Source: Hymenobacter qilianensis
Lineage (GTDB): Bacteria; Bacteroidota; Bacteroidia; Cytophagales; Hymenobacteraceae
Length of the DNA: 64,000 nt
Reading direction: 5' to 3'
NCBI RefSeq assembly: GCF_014489555.1
Contig: NZ_CP060784.1
Location: 558,001-622,000, forward strand
The notes under the pieces are model-generated. The model was not told the origin of the DNA. It made no database searches and saw only the letters and a list, made by a program, of their open reading frames with translations. Below, one piece after another: positions 1 to 9,452 of this stretch; the stretch's first letter is position 1, and each line of letters opens with the position of its first letter. The translations under genes were made by a program, and so were the position numbers.

Positions 1-2
1 CC

Positions 3-344
3 GATTCCACTGTTATCAAAGTCGACTCTCATCACTCGCCCAAGGGCAATGATGGAGAAAAATATCTCGCTTCCGGCAAAAACATATCGATGCGCCTCTG
101 GGAAAATGAGCAGCCCAGCGACGATAAAGAGCCCGTATCGCGGCCCTACGAAACGGTAGGCTACGTAATCAGCGGGCGCGCCGAGCTGCACTCCGAAGGC
201 CAAGTGGTCATATTGGAGCCCGGCAACTCGTGGGTAGTGCCCAAAGGTGCTTCGCACACCTATAAAATTCTGGAAGCTTTTACTGCCGTAGAAGCAACTA
301 CTCCCCCCTACCAGGTGCACGGCCGCGAAGACAAGCAGGCGTAA
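3..344 (+). CDS. Cupin-domain protein, 5' end outside window
   Basis: The frame is open from base 3, so the true start lies before the window; the internal ATG at 90 is not needed. About 113 residues are visible. The second half has a cupin beta-barrel pattern: ETVGYVISGRAEL, then a glycine-rich turn, EPGNSWVVPKGASHTY with a conserved-type His, then a hydrophobic strand. No catalytic partner domain is seen. Small single-domain cupins bind metals or small ligands, and the substrate cannot be told from sequence. The gene ends 20 bases before a bidirectional hairpin terminator shared with the convergent lipoprotein gene. The family call is firm; the function is unknown. Confidence 0.75.
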   Translation, partial: DSTVIKVDSHHSPKGNDGEKYLASGKNISMRLWENEQPSDDKEPVSRPYETVGYVISGRAELHSEGQVVILEPGNSWVVPKGASHTYKILEAFTAVEATTPPYQVHGREDKQA

Positions 345-364
345 ACCCGCGCTTTCTTGGCCAC

Positions 365-421
365 AAAAAAGCCCCCAGTCAGCCTACAGATTATTGTAAG
401 CTGACTGGGGGGCTTTTTTAT
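365..421. terminator. Bidirectional intrinsic terminator between convergent genes
   Basis: An A6 run, a stem GCCCCCAGTCAGC / GCTGACTGGGGGGC and a T6 run form a Rho-independent terminator that works for both convergent genes. Both stem arms are copies of the window-wide GGGGGGC motif. The left arm has five C and the right arm six G, a mismatch consistent with one missing C. Confidence 0.8.
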
Positions 422-424
422 AGG

Positions 425-2425
425 CTAGCGAACCAGCTCAATGCGGTCAATTTTGTCGCCGATGTCCAAGCCGCTTACTACATCGAGCCCACTGACCACC
501 TGTGCAAAGATGGTGTAGCGGCCATCGAGGTGGGGCGTGGGGGCGTGCGTGATAAACCACTGACAACTTTCGGTGTCTTTGCCAGCCGAGGCCAGCCCGA
601 CGGCCCCCACGCCATAGCGCAGGTCGGCAAATTCGGAGCGCAGGTTATAATCGGTGCTGCCCCAGCCATCGCCGCGCGGGCACCCACCCTGCGCCACAAA
701 GTTGGGCACTACCCGATGGAAGTTCTTACCATTATAAAAACCTTGCTCAACCAGCTCCACAAAATTGGCCACCGAGCCCGGCGCGGCTTCCACCAGCAAC
801 TGAAAGACGATATCGCCTTTACTCGTGTGCACCGTTGCCCGCTGTCCGGCTGGAATTTTATTTACCGTTGCCCAATTGATTGGATGTGATACGATAGAGG
901 AGGTTACCAGCGGCGTGGGGGGCTTTTTATTCAGGTAATCAATAGTCTGCTGCAAGGATTGCCAGGCTTCGAGGTCGCGGGGCATTGCGAGCTTATCGCG
1001 GGCTTGCGTCAGGAAATCGGTGGAGGTTAGCAGGGGTTGCACGTTTAGCTTGGGGTCGCGAATGGCTTCGGCGGCAATACCCATAATCGCCACGTCGCCG
1101 CTGCCCACGGCTCGCTGCAACAGCAAGGCAAAGGCCGGATATTGGGATTCCGGAAAGTCGGGCAAGCGCCGCATAGCTACCAGCGCCTCCATGCCATACG
1201 TCCCGATTACAACTGACTGCTGGGGGGCAAATGTGGCCGTAGAAACAAATTCATACGCATTCGGGTCTTCGCCTAAAGCCTTCAGCAAGTAGCCCTTTTC
1301 ATATGGATCGGTAGCGGCGGTATAGCGCTCCTGCACGGCCCCGCGAATCGCTTCCCGGCCTTCGGCCCGCTGCTTGAGGGCCGCAGCCAGCAACGTTGCC
1401 CGCACCCGCCACTGTGGTAGCTTGTTGGCTTTCTCCAGAAATAAGGTGCCCGGCTCCTCGGCGGCATGAGTCAGAAAAAACTCTGCGGCGGTAAGCGCTA
1501 CCTGATCATTCTTGTCGGTTAAGGCCGCCCAGGCTGCCTCTTTTACGGGCACATACATGGCCGCATTCATAGCCCGCAACGCACTCACGCGCACCTGATA
1601 CTCGGGGTCGCGGCGCGTAATGGCGGCCAACACGCCGGGCACAGATGGCGCTTCGGATGCCTTGCCTAATGCAGAAGTAGCGGCGCTGCGCACGGCATAA
1701 GCCGGATCGGCCTGGGCTACTTTGGCGAGAGCAACAGCATACGTAGTCAGATCGAGGCCGCGGGTACGTGCTAAGGCATTGGCAGCGGCCATGCGCGCAC
1801 CACGCGGATTCGGAAGCTCCAGCAGCTGCATGAGCCGCGCTACAGCCGCGTCAGATGTTACGCCACGCAAGCCAGCCCGGTATAATCCCCAGGCTTGACC
1901 TGTAAGAGTAGCCGTATCGGAGGCAAGGCTGGAGGGCAAACGCAGCAGGTTGCTCAACTCGCCTTGGGTGAGACAGCGGCCGAGTGCTTCGAGGATGGCG
2001 CGTCGCGCAGCTGGGTCGGCCTCCGCACCCATGCGTTGATGCAGTACCGGAGCGGCGGTGCTGTCGGCGGTCTGGCCAAGGGCGTAGGCTGCGGCCCGGC
2101 GCACACCTGGGTCAGTGTCGCTGAGGCAAGTAATTAAGGCTGATGTGGCGGCTTTGTCCTGCACGGAGGCGAAGGCCAAAGCCGCCTCGCGCCGATAGAT
2201 AGCTTCGGGTCGCTGCAGATACGGCAGCAGCAACCGTGTTTGGCGGGCATCCTGGGCAGTGGCAATTCGCCGCAGAGCTGAGTCAGCCGCAAACTTATTG
2301 GTGGAAGTAGCGGATTTAGCTTCTACGACACTGGTACGCGGCGTAGTGCAAGCTCCCAACCAACAGCTCAGGCAGCTAAAAGCGAGCAGTTTGGTAAGGT
2401 GGGAAAGGAAGAGTGAGTGGGTCAT
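425..2425 (-). CDS. Lipoprotein: HEAT repeats fused to cyclophilin-type prolyl isomerase
   Basis: 666 residues. The N-terminus has a lipoprotein signal (hydrophobic run ending LGAC at about residues 23-26), so it is probably anchored in the envelope. Residues of about 45-500 are alpha-helical HEAT/PBS-type repeats, for example DTDPGVRRAAAYALGQ and DPAARRAILEALGR. Residues of about 531-666 are a cyclophilin domain with FHRVVPNFVAQGG, LASAGKDTESCQWFIT and HLDGRYTIFAQV, which supply the core Arg, Phe, Gln and Trp positions. Cyclophilins catalyse cis-trans isomerisation of prolyl bonds; the HEAT part would be the protein-binding scaffold. It is monocistronic and converges on the cupin gene through a shared terminator. 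Motif copies at 917 and 1222 are in frame. The domain calls are firm; the client protein is unknown. Confidence 0.88.
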   Translation of the reverse strand: MTHSLFLSHLTKLLAFSCLSCWLGACTTPRTSVVEAKSATSTNKFAADSALRRIATAQDARQTRLLLPYLQRPEAIYRREAALAFASVQDKAATSALITCLSDTDPGVRRAAAYALGQTADSTAAPVLHQRMGAEADPAARRAILEALGRCLTQGELSNLLRLPSSLASDTATLTGQAWGLYRAGLRGVTSDAAVARLMQLLELPNPRGARMAAANALARTRGLDLTTYAVALAKVAQADPAYAVRSAATSALGKASEAPSVPGVLAAITRRDPEYQVRVSALRAMNAAMYVPVKEAAWAALTDKNDQVALTAAEFFLTHAAEEPGTLFLEKANKLPQWRVRATLLAAALKQRAEGREAIRGAVQERYTAATDPYEKGYLLKALGEDPNAYEFVSTATFAPQQSVVIGTYGMEALVAMRRLPDFPESQYPAFALLLQRAVGSGDVAIMGIAAEAIRDPKLNVQPLLTSTDFLTQARDKLAMPRDLEAWQSLQQTIDYLNKKPPTPLVTSSIVSHPINWATVNKIPAGQRATVHTSKGDIVFQLLVEAAPGSVANFVELVEQGFYNGKNFHRVVPNFVAQGGCPRGDGWGSTDYNLRSEFADLRYGVGAVGLASAGKDTESCQWFITHAPTPHLDGRYTIFAQVVSGLDVVSGLDIGDKIDRIELVR

Positions 2426-2545
2426 CGTTGGCCAAAATAGCCAAAATATGACGCTGACGCTAGTGTGCGCACTAAGCTATTGCTACTGAAGGCTCTACAG
2501 TTCTAAATAAGGCTTTCCACTGCGTTAGCGCCACCCTTCATTTCT

Positions 2546-3088
2546 TTATTCTGCAATAAAGCACCCCACGGCTTCGGTGCGAGCCTTGGCCACCGGCTTA
2601 CCGGTGGTAATAGCAGCTAGTGCATCGCGCAACTCATGTTGGGTAACGACGGTGCGGCGCTGGCCAAGGCGCTCATAGCTATTATCTATGCGGCCTTGGT
2701 AGAGTACGGTACGGCCATCGGCGGCTGCCACTACTACCTCCGGGGTAATACTGGCCTGGAAACGACGTGCAAGGTGCTTTTTGCTGTCCAGCTTCAGTGG
2801 GAAAGGCACTTTAAACGTTCGGCCAAACGCGGCAATATCGGCTGCAGCTGTTTGCTGATCGGGAAACAAGCCAACAAACTGCACGCCGCGGGAAGCGTAG
2901 GTGGTGTAAAGGTTGCGCAGCGCCAGCGTGGCCTGTTGGCTGATTGGGCAGGTTTCGGCCAGAAATATATACACCGTGGCCACCTGATTCGGGCGCCTGT
3001 CTGGGCTCTGACTAAATGCTGGCAGCGTAGCTAAAACCAAGCACACATAAGCAAGCATTTGTATGAGCCTCCATGTAATACGAATCAT
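2546..3088 (-). CDS. Exported thioredoxin-fold (redoxin) protein
   Basis: 180 residues. An N-terminal signal segment (RLIQMLAYVCLVLATLPAFSQ) suggests export. A thioredoxin-like fold follows: the YIFLAETCPIS strand and turn hold the first Cys, then VQFVGLFPD, and ITPEVVVAA is the cis-Pro loop equivalent. There is a single Cys in the TCPIS motif rather than CxxC, plus a Cys near the C-terminus (AVGCFI), which resembles the AhpC/TSA-like redoxins with a C-terminal Cys. It could act as a thiol peroxidase or disulfide-handling protein in the periplasm. The substrate is not visible. It is likely a single-gene unit, with 120 bases to each neighbour. Confidence 0.7.
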   Translation of the reverse strand: MIRITWRLIQMLAYVCLVLATLPAFSQSPDRRPNQVATVYIFLAETCPISQQATLALRNLYTTYASRGVQFVGLFPDQQTAAADIAAFGRTFKVPFPLKLDSKKHLARRFQASITPEVVVAAADGRTVLYQGRIDNSYERLGQRRTVVTQHELRDALAAITTGKPVAKARTEAVGCFIAE

Positions 3089-3211
3089 CCGGCGTTAGCT
3101 TAAGTGTGTATTTGGAAACTGAGCCATCGGACTCACTGCTAGTAATAGTCCGTTGGCAAACGGAAGGTTCGCCGGCAGCAGTTTATTTCTGACCGCCAGA
3201 TGTTGCTGTAA

Positions 3212-4984
3212 CTACTCAGGTGCTTCCAGACAGCACATGAGGCCAGACGGGACAGGTGGCGGCCGAAAGCCCTGAGTTAATGTGGGCCCGCGCATTTCTA
3301 CCTCAATCTCCGGGCAGGTGGCACATGGCAGCGGAGCATTCCAGCACTGAATACCAACCTGCGGCACGCGGACCACGAAGTTCTTGCCTGGCTTTAGGGG
3401 CAGCGTAGGCACAGTCGGGGCCGGAGCGGGCCACAGCAGGCGGTGCGCGAAAGTCTGCGGCTGCGTACGGAGTTGGTACCATGGATCACGCAGGGAATGA
3501 AGCCCCCACGCCAATGTGAGCAATACCGGCAACCATGCTACGACTCCGCTGCGCGGCCGCGTCGGAGCAAGATTCAACCAGGGCCATAAGCCCGCTATCA
3601 GCAGAAATCCAACCCCAAAGCGGTAGTCAGGCGCGGCCCAGAACCAAAAAAAGCCCCCAGCCAGGCGGTTAGCCAGCCAATTGCCCAGCCTATTTCGGGG
3701 CAAGTAAATTTGCGCCAGCGTACTATTGCCGGCACCACCGAACCGGCGGCCAGCAGCATAACGCCCCGCATGAAGTTGCTTTGCGTAAGCCACCAGTGCG
3801 GCACCCACTGGCCCAACGTCTGGTGGGGCGGCAAACAGGTAGAATGCGTTGTCCATTGCCCCACGTTGGTAATCATGTATTGCTCTTTTTGAACCGAGGC
3901 CAGCGGAATTTTCCAGTCTACATTAATCCAGTCGAGGGCGGCGACGGGATAGATGAGGTAGCCCGATAAGAGGATGCCGCGCACCAGCCAGGGCGTGAGC
4001 ATACAGAATACGAGCCCCGCTACCAGTAGCCAGTGGCGACGGGCCATGGCGCGTCGGCTGGCCCACAGGCTGTGCAAGGGCAGCAGCAACGCCGGCAGCG
4101 CCGAAAGCTTTATCGTAACGGCCAGCAGAATGACCAGCCCAACAAGGACAGTATCAGCGTCGAAGCGTCGGCCGTAGCCTAGCTCCCACTTGCGGGCATA
4201 GCGCAGGAAAGCAAAAATCAACAGCAGGGGCAGCACGTAGTCGGGAGTTGGCGACGACAGCCAGATCTGAAAGCTCCAGAGCAGTAGAAAGAACAGCAGC
4301 GGCAGCGCCCAGGCCGCGCGCGAGCCGCGCCCCGCTCCTACCGCTGCCCGCACCAATGCTACCAGCAGCATCACATACAAAAAGCCCCCAGCCCATACAT
4401 AGGCCCCGCCGGACTGCCATAGCGAAACAAGGACAGCAGCGGAAACCAGCTGGAATTGAAGGCCAGCCGCCCGTGCAGATTGCCCAGGCCCGGCACTGTT
4501 GGGTATTCATTCAGCCACTTTAAGGTCTGGAAATGATACAGCCCTGAGTCGAAATTGGCGGGAGCCAACGTGCTTTGATGGAGCAGCCGAATGCCGAGCA
4601 CGGCCAGTATAGAAAGGCTGGCAAGCAGTAAATAGCGGTTGCGCGGGTGCCTAAACGCTTGCCAGCTTCGTCGGAAATCGGCGGCAATTTCTTTTCGCTG
4701 CGTTAGCATCAGCGCCAGAGCACTGCCGGCAATTACCAGTTGAATACTCGAACTGATAGCCCAACTCAGCGAAATGCCCCCACGATAGGCGCCAGCACAC
4801 ACAAGCCCAGCAAACTGAGCCACTCTAGCGGCAATGTCGCTTCAGTGCCAGCCAAACCCTTGCTCCGCAGCCAACTCCACACAGCCCGGCCCACCGTCGT
4901 CGTTACGGCAGCCATTATCAACCAGGATAGCAATAGAGTCAGCATGGGAGGCAAATATGCCAGGATGCGGTGATAAACCAGCAA
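3212..4984 (-). CDS. Polytopic membrane protein, GT-C-like; frame broken three times
   Basis: As given, the gene is split into four overlapping frames. Adding one G (minus strand) to each five-base run at plus 4777-4781, 4385-4389 and 3654-3658 restores one 591-residue frame. All three runs are copies of the window-wide motif. The joins read PIVGGISLSWA, YGLGGFLYVM and AWLGGFFWFWA. The product has roughly ten or more membrane segments and the signature APANFDSGLYHFQTLKWLNEYP followed by GNLHGRLAFNSSWF, which resembles large membrane proteins annotated LIC_10190 and GT-C sugar transferases (from memory, not searched). It is probably an inner-membrane glycosyltransferase or polymer-handling protein. 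A second possible start is the ATG at about 4945. Confidence 0.62.
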
Positions 4985-5109
4985 GTACTCCCAAATCAGA
5001 TGAATGCGGAATCATTATGGTACTCTGATTCGATTAGTTAGGCTTCCGGCCTGATTTTGGCGCTGGGGGCTTTTTCACCAACTTCGCCCCGCTCTTTACT
5101 TCTCCTTCC

Positions 5110-6024
5110 ATGACTATTCACCGCCTGCCCCTCCTTCGTTATCTACCCCTGCTGGCGCTGCTAGCTACGGCTTGCACCGCGCCGCGCACCTTCACCAGCT
5201 CGGGCAAGGTTACGCCCCGCGGCGAGTTTCGGGTGGGCGGCAACACGGCCTTCAACGTGGCCACCTCAACCCTCGACCAGGCTGGCTCAACACTGAAGGA
5301 CGCTGCTTCGGCTGCCGCCCGCAAAGACACCGTGCAGTATAGTGCCGCCGTCGACCGACTACAAGCGGCGGCGCTGGCTTACGTGCTCGACCCAGTGCAG
5401 CCCACCGCCGACCTGTACGTGCGCTACGGCGTCACCGACCGTGTAGATGCCGGCTACAAGTACGCTTTCGGCTCGCACGTTTTCGACGCCATGTATCAGT
5501 TTATGGGACCAACGGGTACACCAGAAAGCCCTGGTGGCCAGGCGGGTGCCATGTACGGCAGCATCGGACTGCAGTTTGCCACGCAACGCGCCAAGCTGCC
5601 TAACCTCCCCTTCCTCGACAACATTGCGGATGTGCTCAGCTTCCGGGCTAACCGCAACGACCTGATTGTGCCGCTGGTTTTCAGCAAATCGTTTGGCCCC
5701 GAAGAGGAAATTGGCGCGTTATCGTTTGGCGTGGTGTACACGCACACTTTCGTACGCTATGGCTTCGATTCCAATAAGGTATATCAGATCGGCACCAATA
5801 ATCTGTTGGCTGGCTTAAGCCAGAAGCAGGATTTTGGCTCCTATGGTGGTTTTATCAATGCCAAAATCGGCTACCGCTACGCCTATATTATTCCGGCCGT
5901 GTCGGTGTTTTACCAAAACTACGGCACGTATCAGTTGCTGAATAATCGCTCCACGACCTTGAAGGGAGTAACTATTGTGCCTTCTATCGGCCTGCAATTT
6001 CGCATACCTGGCAGCCGCCGCTAA
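5110..6024 (+). CDS. Predicted outer-membrane lipoprotein, unknown function
   Basis: 304 residues. The N-terminus MTIHRLPLLRYLPLLALLATAC is a lipoprotein signal with Cys at about residue 22. The mature part opens with a helical or linker stretch (about 40-100), then alternating hydrophobic and aromatic strands (TADLYVRYGVTDRVDAGYKYAFG, YGSIGLQFAT, LSFGVVYTHTFVRYGF) ending in strand-like GLQFRIPGSRR. This is typical of a small outer-membrane beta-barrel. No family is recognised. A five-G motif copy at 5065 lies 41 bases upstream of the start. It stands alone between divergent and same-strand neighbours. Confidence 0.6.
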   Translation: MTIHRLPLLRYLPLLALLATACTAPRTFTSSGKVTPRGEFRVGGNTAFNVATSTLDQAGSTLKDAASAAARKDTVQYSAAVDRLQAAALAYVLDPVQPTADLYVRYGVTDRVDAGYKYAFGSHVFDAMYQFMGPTGTPESPGGQAGAMYGSIGLQFATQRAKLPNLPFLDNIADVLSFRANRNDLIVPLVFSKSFGPEEEIGALSFGVVYTHTFVRYGFDSNKVYQIGTNNLLAGLSQKQDFGSYGGFINAKIGYRYAYIIPAVSVFYQNYGTYQLLNNRSTTLKGVTIVPSIGLQFRIPGSRR

Positions 6025-6074
6025 CTCCTTAGCGGAGCAGCAATACGCTTCCAGACGCAGCTTCTTTGTCTCTT

Positions 6075-6118
6075 AAGCCGTAAGCGTACGTAAGCCAGCA
6101 CCGTATGCTTACGGCTTG
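6075..6118. repeat. Inverted repeat after the lipoprotein gene
   Basis: AAGCCGTAAGC (6075-6085) and GCTTACGGCTT (6108-6118) are perfect 11-base complements, and the stem extends about five more pairs with one mismatch. No T run follows, so it is not a classical terminator. It could be a Rho-independent-like 3' stabiliser for the upstream gene or a REP-type repeat. Confidence 0.55.
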
Positions 6119-6172
6119 CCGTTCCCAACCCGCAATCAAACCAGTCTTGGGGGGCAATTTTTAGCTTAACCA

Positions 6173-6585
6173 ATGAAGCCAATTCGTTCTTCTTTCCTCG
6201 CAATGCTGGCCCTTCGCTGTCCGCGCTGCCATCAGGGCCCATTGTTTAAGTACCCCACGTATCGCGTCACCAAGTTCTCCCAAATGCTGGATTCATGTCC
6301 GGTTTGCGGACAAGCCTACGAGCCGGAGCCTGGCTTTTACTGGGGGCAATGTTTGTAAGCTACGGCTTCTCAGTCGCGATTTTTGCGCTCAGCGGCGTGG
6401 GTCTCTACTACTTAGCTGGCGACCCAGCGGTGTGGGTGTACGTGCTGACCGTAGCCGTAGCCACGGTACTGACTATGCCGCTGGTATTCCGCTATTCGCG
6501 AGCGCTGATGCTGTATTTGTTCGGCTTTGTTCGCTATAACCCACGGTGGGCCGAGCCCGCGGAACAACAGCCTCGCAAGGCATAA
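6173..6585 (+). CDS. DUF983 membrane protein, frame broken once
   Basis: The first frame ends early at 6358 because the run at 6342-6346 has five G. A sixth G joins it to the frame ending at 6585 and gives 137 residues. The N-terminus has two CxxC pairs (LRCPRCHQGPLF and DSCPVCGQAYEP), a zinc-ribbon-like arrangement, followed by the DUF983 signature EPGFYWGAMFVSYGFS, which spans the repaired junction. Two membrane segments follow (about 60-82 and 90-110). DUF983 proteins are small inner-membrane proteins of unknown role. Recovery of the family signature exactly at the repaired base is strong evidence for a sequencing error. Confidence 0.8.
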
Positions 6586-6615
6586 CGACAGACCAGATAA
6601 CTCTCTAGAAGTTGG

Positions 6616-7206
6616 TTATTGCCGGTTATTCTCCAGATAACCTTCGGTGAAGATCTGGTAGCGGTCGAAAATGGAACGCACCGAGCGCTTTAACACCTGT
6701 TCGCCTTGCGCGCCGGGGGGTACCGTCACGCCTGAAGCGTAGCCGTTCCAAACGGCGCGGTTGGTTTTATTGTCGATGAGCGTAACCAGCAACGTACCTT
6801 CGGTAAGCAGCAGCTTCACTGGCTTGTAGCCCTGCCGCTCCTCTTTCGGAGTCTCGTCGTCCTCTACAATGCCGGTCGTTACCCAGCGCGTGAGGTCTTC
6901 CTGGGCATAGCCACGGAAGCGCATGTCGCCTTCAAACACACGAAAATTTACCAGCAGGTCGGCGCGGCTGCGCGCGGGCCGGTAGCCCTGCACCCGCATA
7001 CGGGTCCGAATAGCCTCGCGCAGCACTTCGCCCAAGCGACTGGTATCGGCGGCTAAGCCTTGGCCGGTAATGAAATCATAGGTCCGATAGCGGCGAAAAT
7101 TGCCAGTATAGCTATAGTCCGATTCAACTCGGGCCTCACGTGAGGCAAAGCAGCCTGACATGGCTAGAGCCATCAAGCTCAGGAGAAGCGTAAACGATAG
7201 TTTCAT
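6616..7206 (-). CDS. DUF4136 lipoprotein
   Basis: 196 residues. The signal MKLSFTLLLSLMALAMSGC ends in a lipobox Cys at residue 19. The mature part fits DUF4136: early YSYTGNFRRYRTYDF, then the helix with REAIRTRMRVQGYRP, then SRADLLVNFRVF, and near the end LLVTLIDNKTNRAVWNGYASG. The family consists of small envelope lipoproteins of unknown role, common in Bacteroidota and Proteobacteria. It is convergent with the DUF983 gene (30 bases between stops) and stands alone. Confidence 0.82.
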   Translation of the reverse strand: MKLSFTLLLSLMALAMSGCFASREARVESDYSYTGNFRRYRTYDFITGQGLAADTSRLGEVLREAIRTRMRVQGYRPARSRADLLVNFRVFEGDMRFRGYAQEDLTRWVTTGIVEDDETPKEERQGYKPVKLLLTEGTLLVTLIDNKTNRAVWNGYASGVTVPPGAQGEQVLKRSVRSIFDRYQIFTEGYLENNRQ

Positions 7207-7368
7207 GGGTGTTAGCTATTGGTGATACCTATACCCAAGATACGAAATGGAATTTGTTTACGGTTTGATAATCAATTGAAAAGGAGCAAAAAAGTTGATA
7301 ATCGCCACTGATGCGGCTGTTGCTTGCTTTCCAGTTGCTCTATCCGACTTTGAGCCTAAACTGTGGCC

Positions 7369-9249
7369 TTATCTGTACCCCGCAGCCTGCAAGGCAAACA
7401 GCTCGGCATAACGCCCCCCACGGGCCAGCAGCTCCGGGTGCGAACCAATTTCGACGAACTCGCCATTCTCAATAACCAGGATGCGGTCGGCCATACGCAC
7501 GGTGCTGAAGCGGTGCGAAATAAGCACTGCGGTTTTGCCCTTGGTCAAATCAGCGAAACGCTGGAACACCTCGTGCTCGGCACGGGCATCGAGGGCGGCG
7601 GTGGGCTCATCCAGAATCAGGAGCTGGGCATCGCGCATGTAGGCCCGGCCCAACGCAATTTTCTGCCATTCGCCCCCGCTTAGGTCTACGCCGCCAGCAA
7701 ACCGGCGACCGATAATCTGGTCGTAGCCGCCGGGCAGCTTTTGTACCACCGTATCGGCCAGACTTTGGGCAGCCGCGGCCTGAATCCGGTCCTGATTTCC
7801 TTTCTCCTCAATGCGGCCCACCGCCAGGTTCTGACCCGCCGACAGCTGGAAGCGCACAAAATCCTGAAAGATGACGCCGATTTCCTGGCGCAGCTCGGCC
7901 GGATCGTACTCGCGCAAATCGTGGCCGTCGAGCAGAATGCGTCCTTCCGTAGGGTCGTAGAGGCGGGCCAGCAGCTTGACCAAGGTCGTTTTGCCGGCCC
8001 CGTTTTCGCCCACCAGCGCCAGCTTTTCGCCGGCTTGCAGGGTAAAGCTCAGATTGCGAATGGCCCATTTGCCGGCATTACGGTATTTGAAGCCCACATT
8101 TTCAAACTGAAAACCCACCTGAATTGGCCGAGGGAATGGCCGCACAACGTGCGCTTCGTCGCGAATAATGCGCGGCTGAATGCGGAAGAAATCAAAGAAG
8201 TCCTGCAGATACAGCGCACCTTCGGCCACGCTGCTAAAGCGGCTCAGAATACCTTCCAGCAAGCCGCGCATCCGGGCAAACGAACCCGCCAAAAATGTAA
8301 GTTGACCAATGGAAATTTGCCCCCTGACGGCTTGCGAAATGATATACACATAGGCTGCGTAGTAACCGGCTGCGCCCACTGCCGCGAAAAAAGCCCCCCA
8401 GCCCGCCCGCCGTAGCACCAGCGCTTTATTCTGCTGATAAAATTGATCCGACAGTAACTTGAACCGATCAATCAGGAAGCCCGACAAGCCGAAAATCTTA
8501 ACTTCTTTGGCCGTGTCGTCGCTGGCGCCGGTTTGGCGCAGGTAGTCCAGTTCGCGGCGCTCCGGCGTCCAGCCGTGCACCAGCGAGTAGCTGCGCTCAT
8601 TGAAGTGCGACTCGCCCAGAAAAGCCGGAATTACGGCCACCAGCAGCAACAGCAGCAGCCACGGATTGAAGGCCACCAGCCCGATGGCCAAAAACGCCAT
8701 CGTAATAGCGTCCTGGGCCTGGCTGAGCACCTGGGCCATCAGCACGGTGCGCGAAAGCGTTTGGCGGCGCGCGCGTTCGAGTTTATCGTAAAATGTGCTG
8801 TCTTCGAACTGGTCCAGATCGAGCTCGGCGGCGTGTTCCATCAGGCGCACGGAGGAGCGGTTGGCGAACAAATCGCCCAGCAGACTATCTAGTAAGGCCA
8901 CGCCGCGCCCGAGCGTATCCGACAAAATGGCCAATACGAACTCCAGCGCCACCAAGCTCAGCAGCGGCCCTAAGGAAGCGTCAGAATTGCCCCCCGACCG
9001 CGCCAAACTCACCACGGAGTCCAGAATAAGCTGGCCCACATACAGCATGGCCACCGGCAAAGCCGCCCGCAACAAGCGCAGACCAATGTTACCAAGCGTG
9101 AGGCTGGGGCTGGTTTCCCAAATGAGCTTCAGGAAAGCCGGAATGTTTTTTAGCGCCGAAAACCGCTCGCGCACTGTGAGGGCTGGCTTACCATCGGGGC
9201 GGGGGCGTTTAGCGGAAATTTTATCGAAAAGATCAGAGAACCAAGGCAT
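7369..9249 (-). CDS. ABC transporter, fused membrane and ATPase domains
   Basis: About 626 residues from the ATG at 9249; a GTG six codons upstream (9267) is also possible. The N-terminal half has about six membrane segments (ABC exporter type I). The C-terminal ATPase domain is complete: Walker A GENGAGKTTLVKLL, Q-loop VIFQDF, signature LSGGEWQKIALGRA, Walker B LLILDEPTAALDA and H-loop LISHRFSTV. It probably works as a homodimeric exporter of a lipid, peptide or drug; the substrate is not visible. The motif copies at 8394 and 8990 are in frame. The upstream 175 bases hold the divergent start of the cupin gene. Confidence 0.9.
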   Translation of the reverse strand: MPWFSDLFDKISAKRPRPDGKPALTVRERFSALKNIPAFLKLIWETSPSLTLGNIGLRLLRAALPVAMLYVGQLILDSVVSLARSGGNSDASLGPLLSLVALEFVLAILSDTLGRGVALLDSLLGDLFANRSSVRLMEHAAELDLDQFEDSTFYDKLERARRQTLSRTVLMAQVLSQAQDAITMAFLAIGLVAFNPWLLLLLLVAVIPAFLGESHFNERSYSLVHGWTPERRELDYLRQTGASDDTAKEVKIFGLSGFLIDRFKLLSDQFYQQNKALVLRRAGWGAFFAAVGAAGYYAAYVYIISQAVRGQISIGQLTFLAGSFARMRGLLEGILSRFSSVAEGALYLQDFFDFFRIQPRIIRDEAHVVRPFPRPIQVGFQFENVGFKYRNAGKWAIRNLSFTLQAGEKLALVGENGAGKTTLVKLLARLYDPTEGRILLDGHDLREYDPAELRQEIGVIFQDFVRFQLSAGQNLAVGRIEEKGNQDRIQAAAAQSLADTVVQKLPGGYDQIIGRRFAGGVDLSGGEWQKIALGRAYMRDAQLLILDEPTAALDARAEHEVFQRFADLTKGKTAVLISHRFSTVRMADRILVIENGEFVEIGSHPELLARGGRYAELFALQAAGYR

Positions 9250-9452
9250 AGGAAATGGCACCGACACACTTCGCGCCGAACTATAGAGACAGCCTTTTTG
9301 GCATACATACTTTCAAGGCATAGGCAGCAGCAACTTCCTGGACTTTAAGCAACGCTGAGAAAAGCAGGCGGCCGCTGGGGAGAACGAGCTCAGCCATGGT
9401 ATATATCTGATAGATTTAATATCTTCCTTAACACGATAACAACTTGATAAAT

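Noticed and set aside
6701..6730. Run of G in the DUF4136 gene as a motif copy
   Set aside because: It is followed by TACC and not by C plus an A/T run, and the frame is intact.
7741..8415. A 224-residue open frame opposite the ABC transporter
   Set aside because: It is the shadow of the transporter gene, which has a complete set of ATPase motifs; the opposite frame has no family features.
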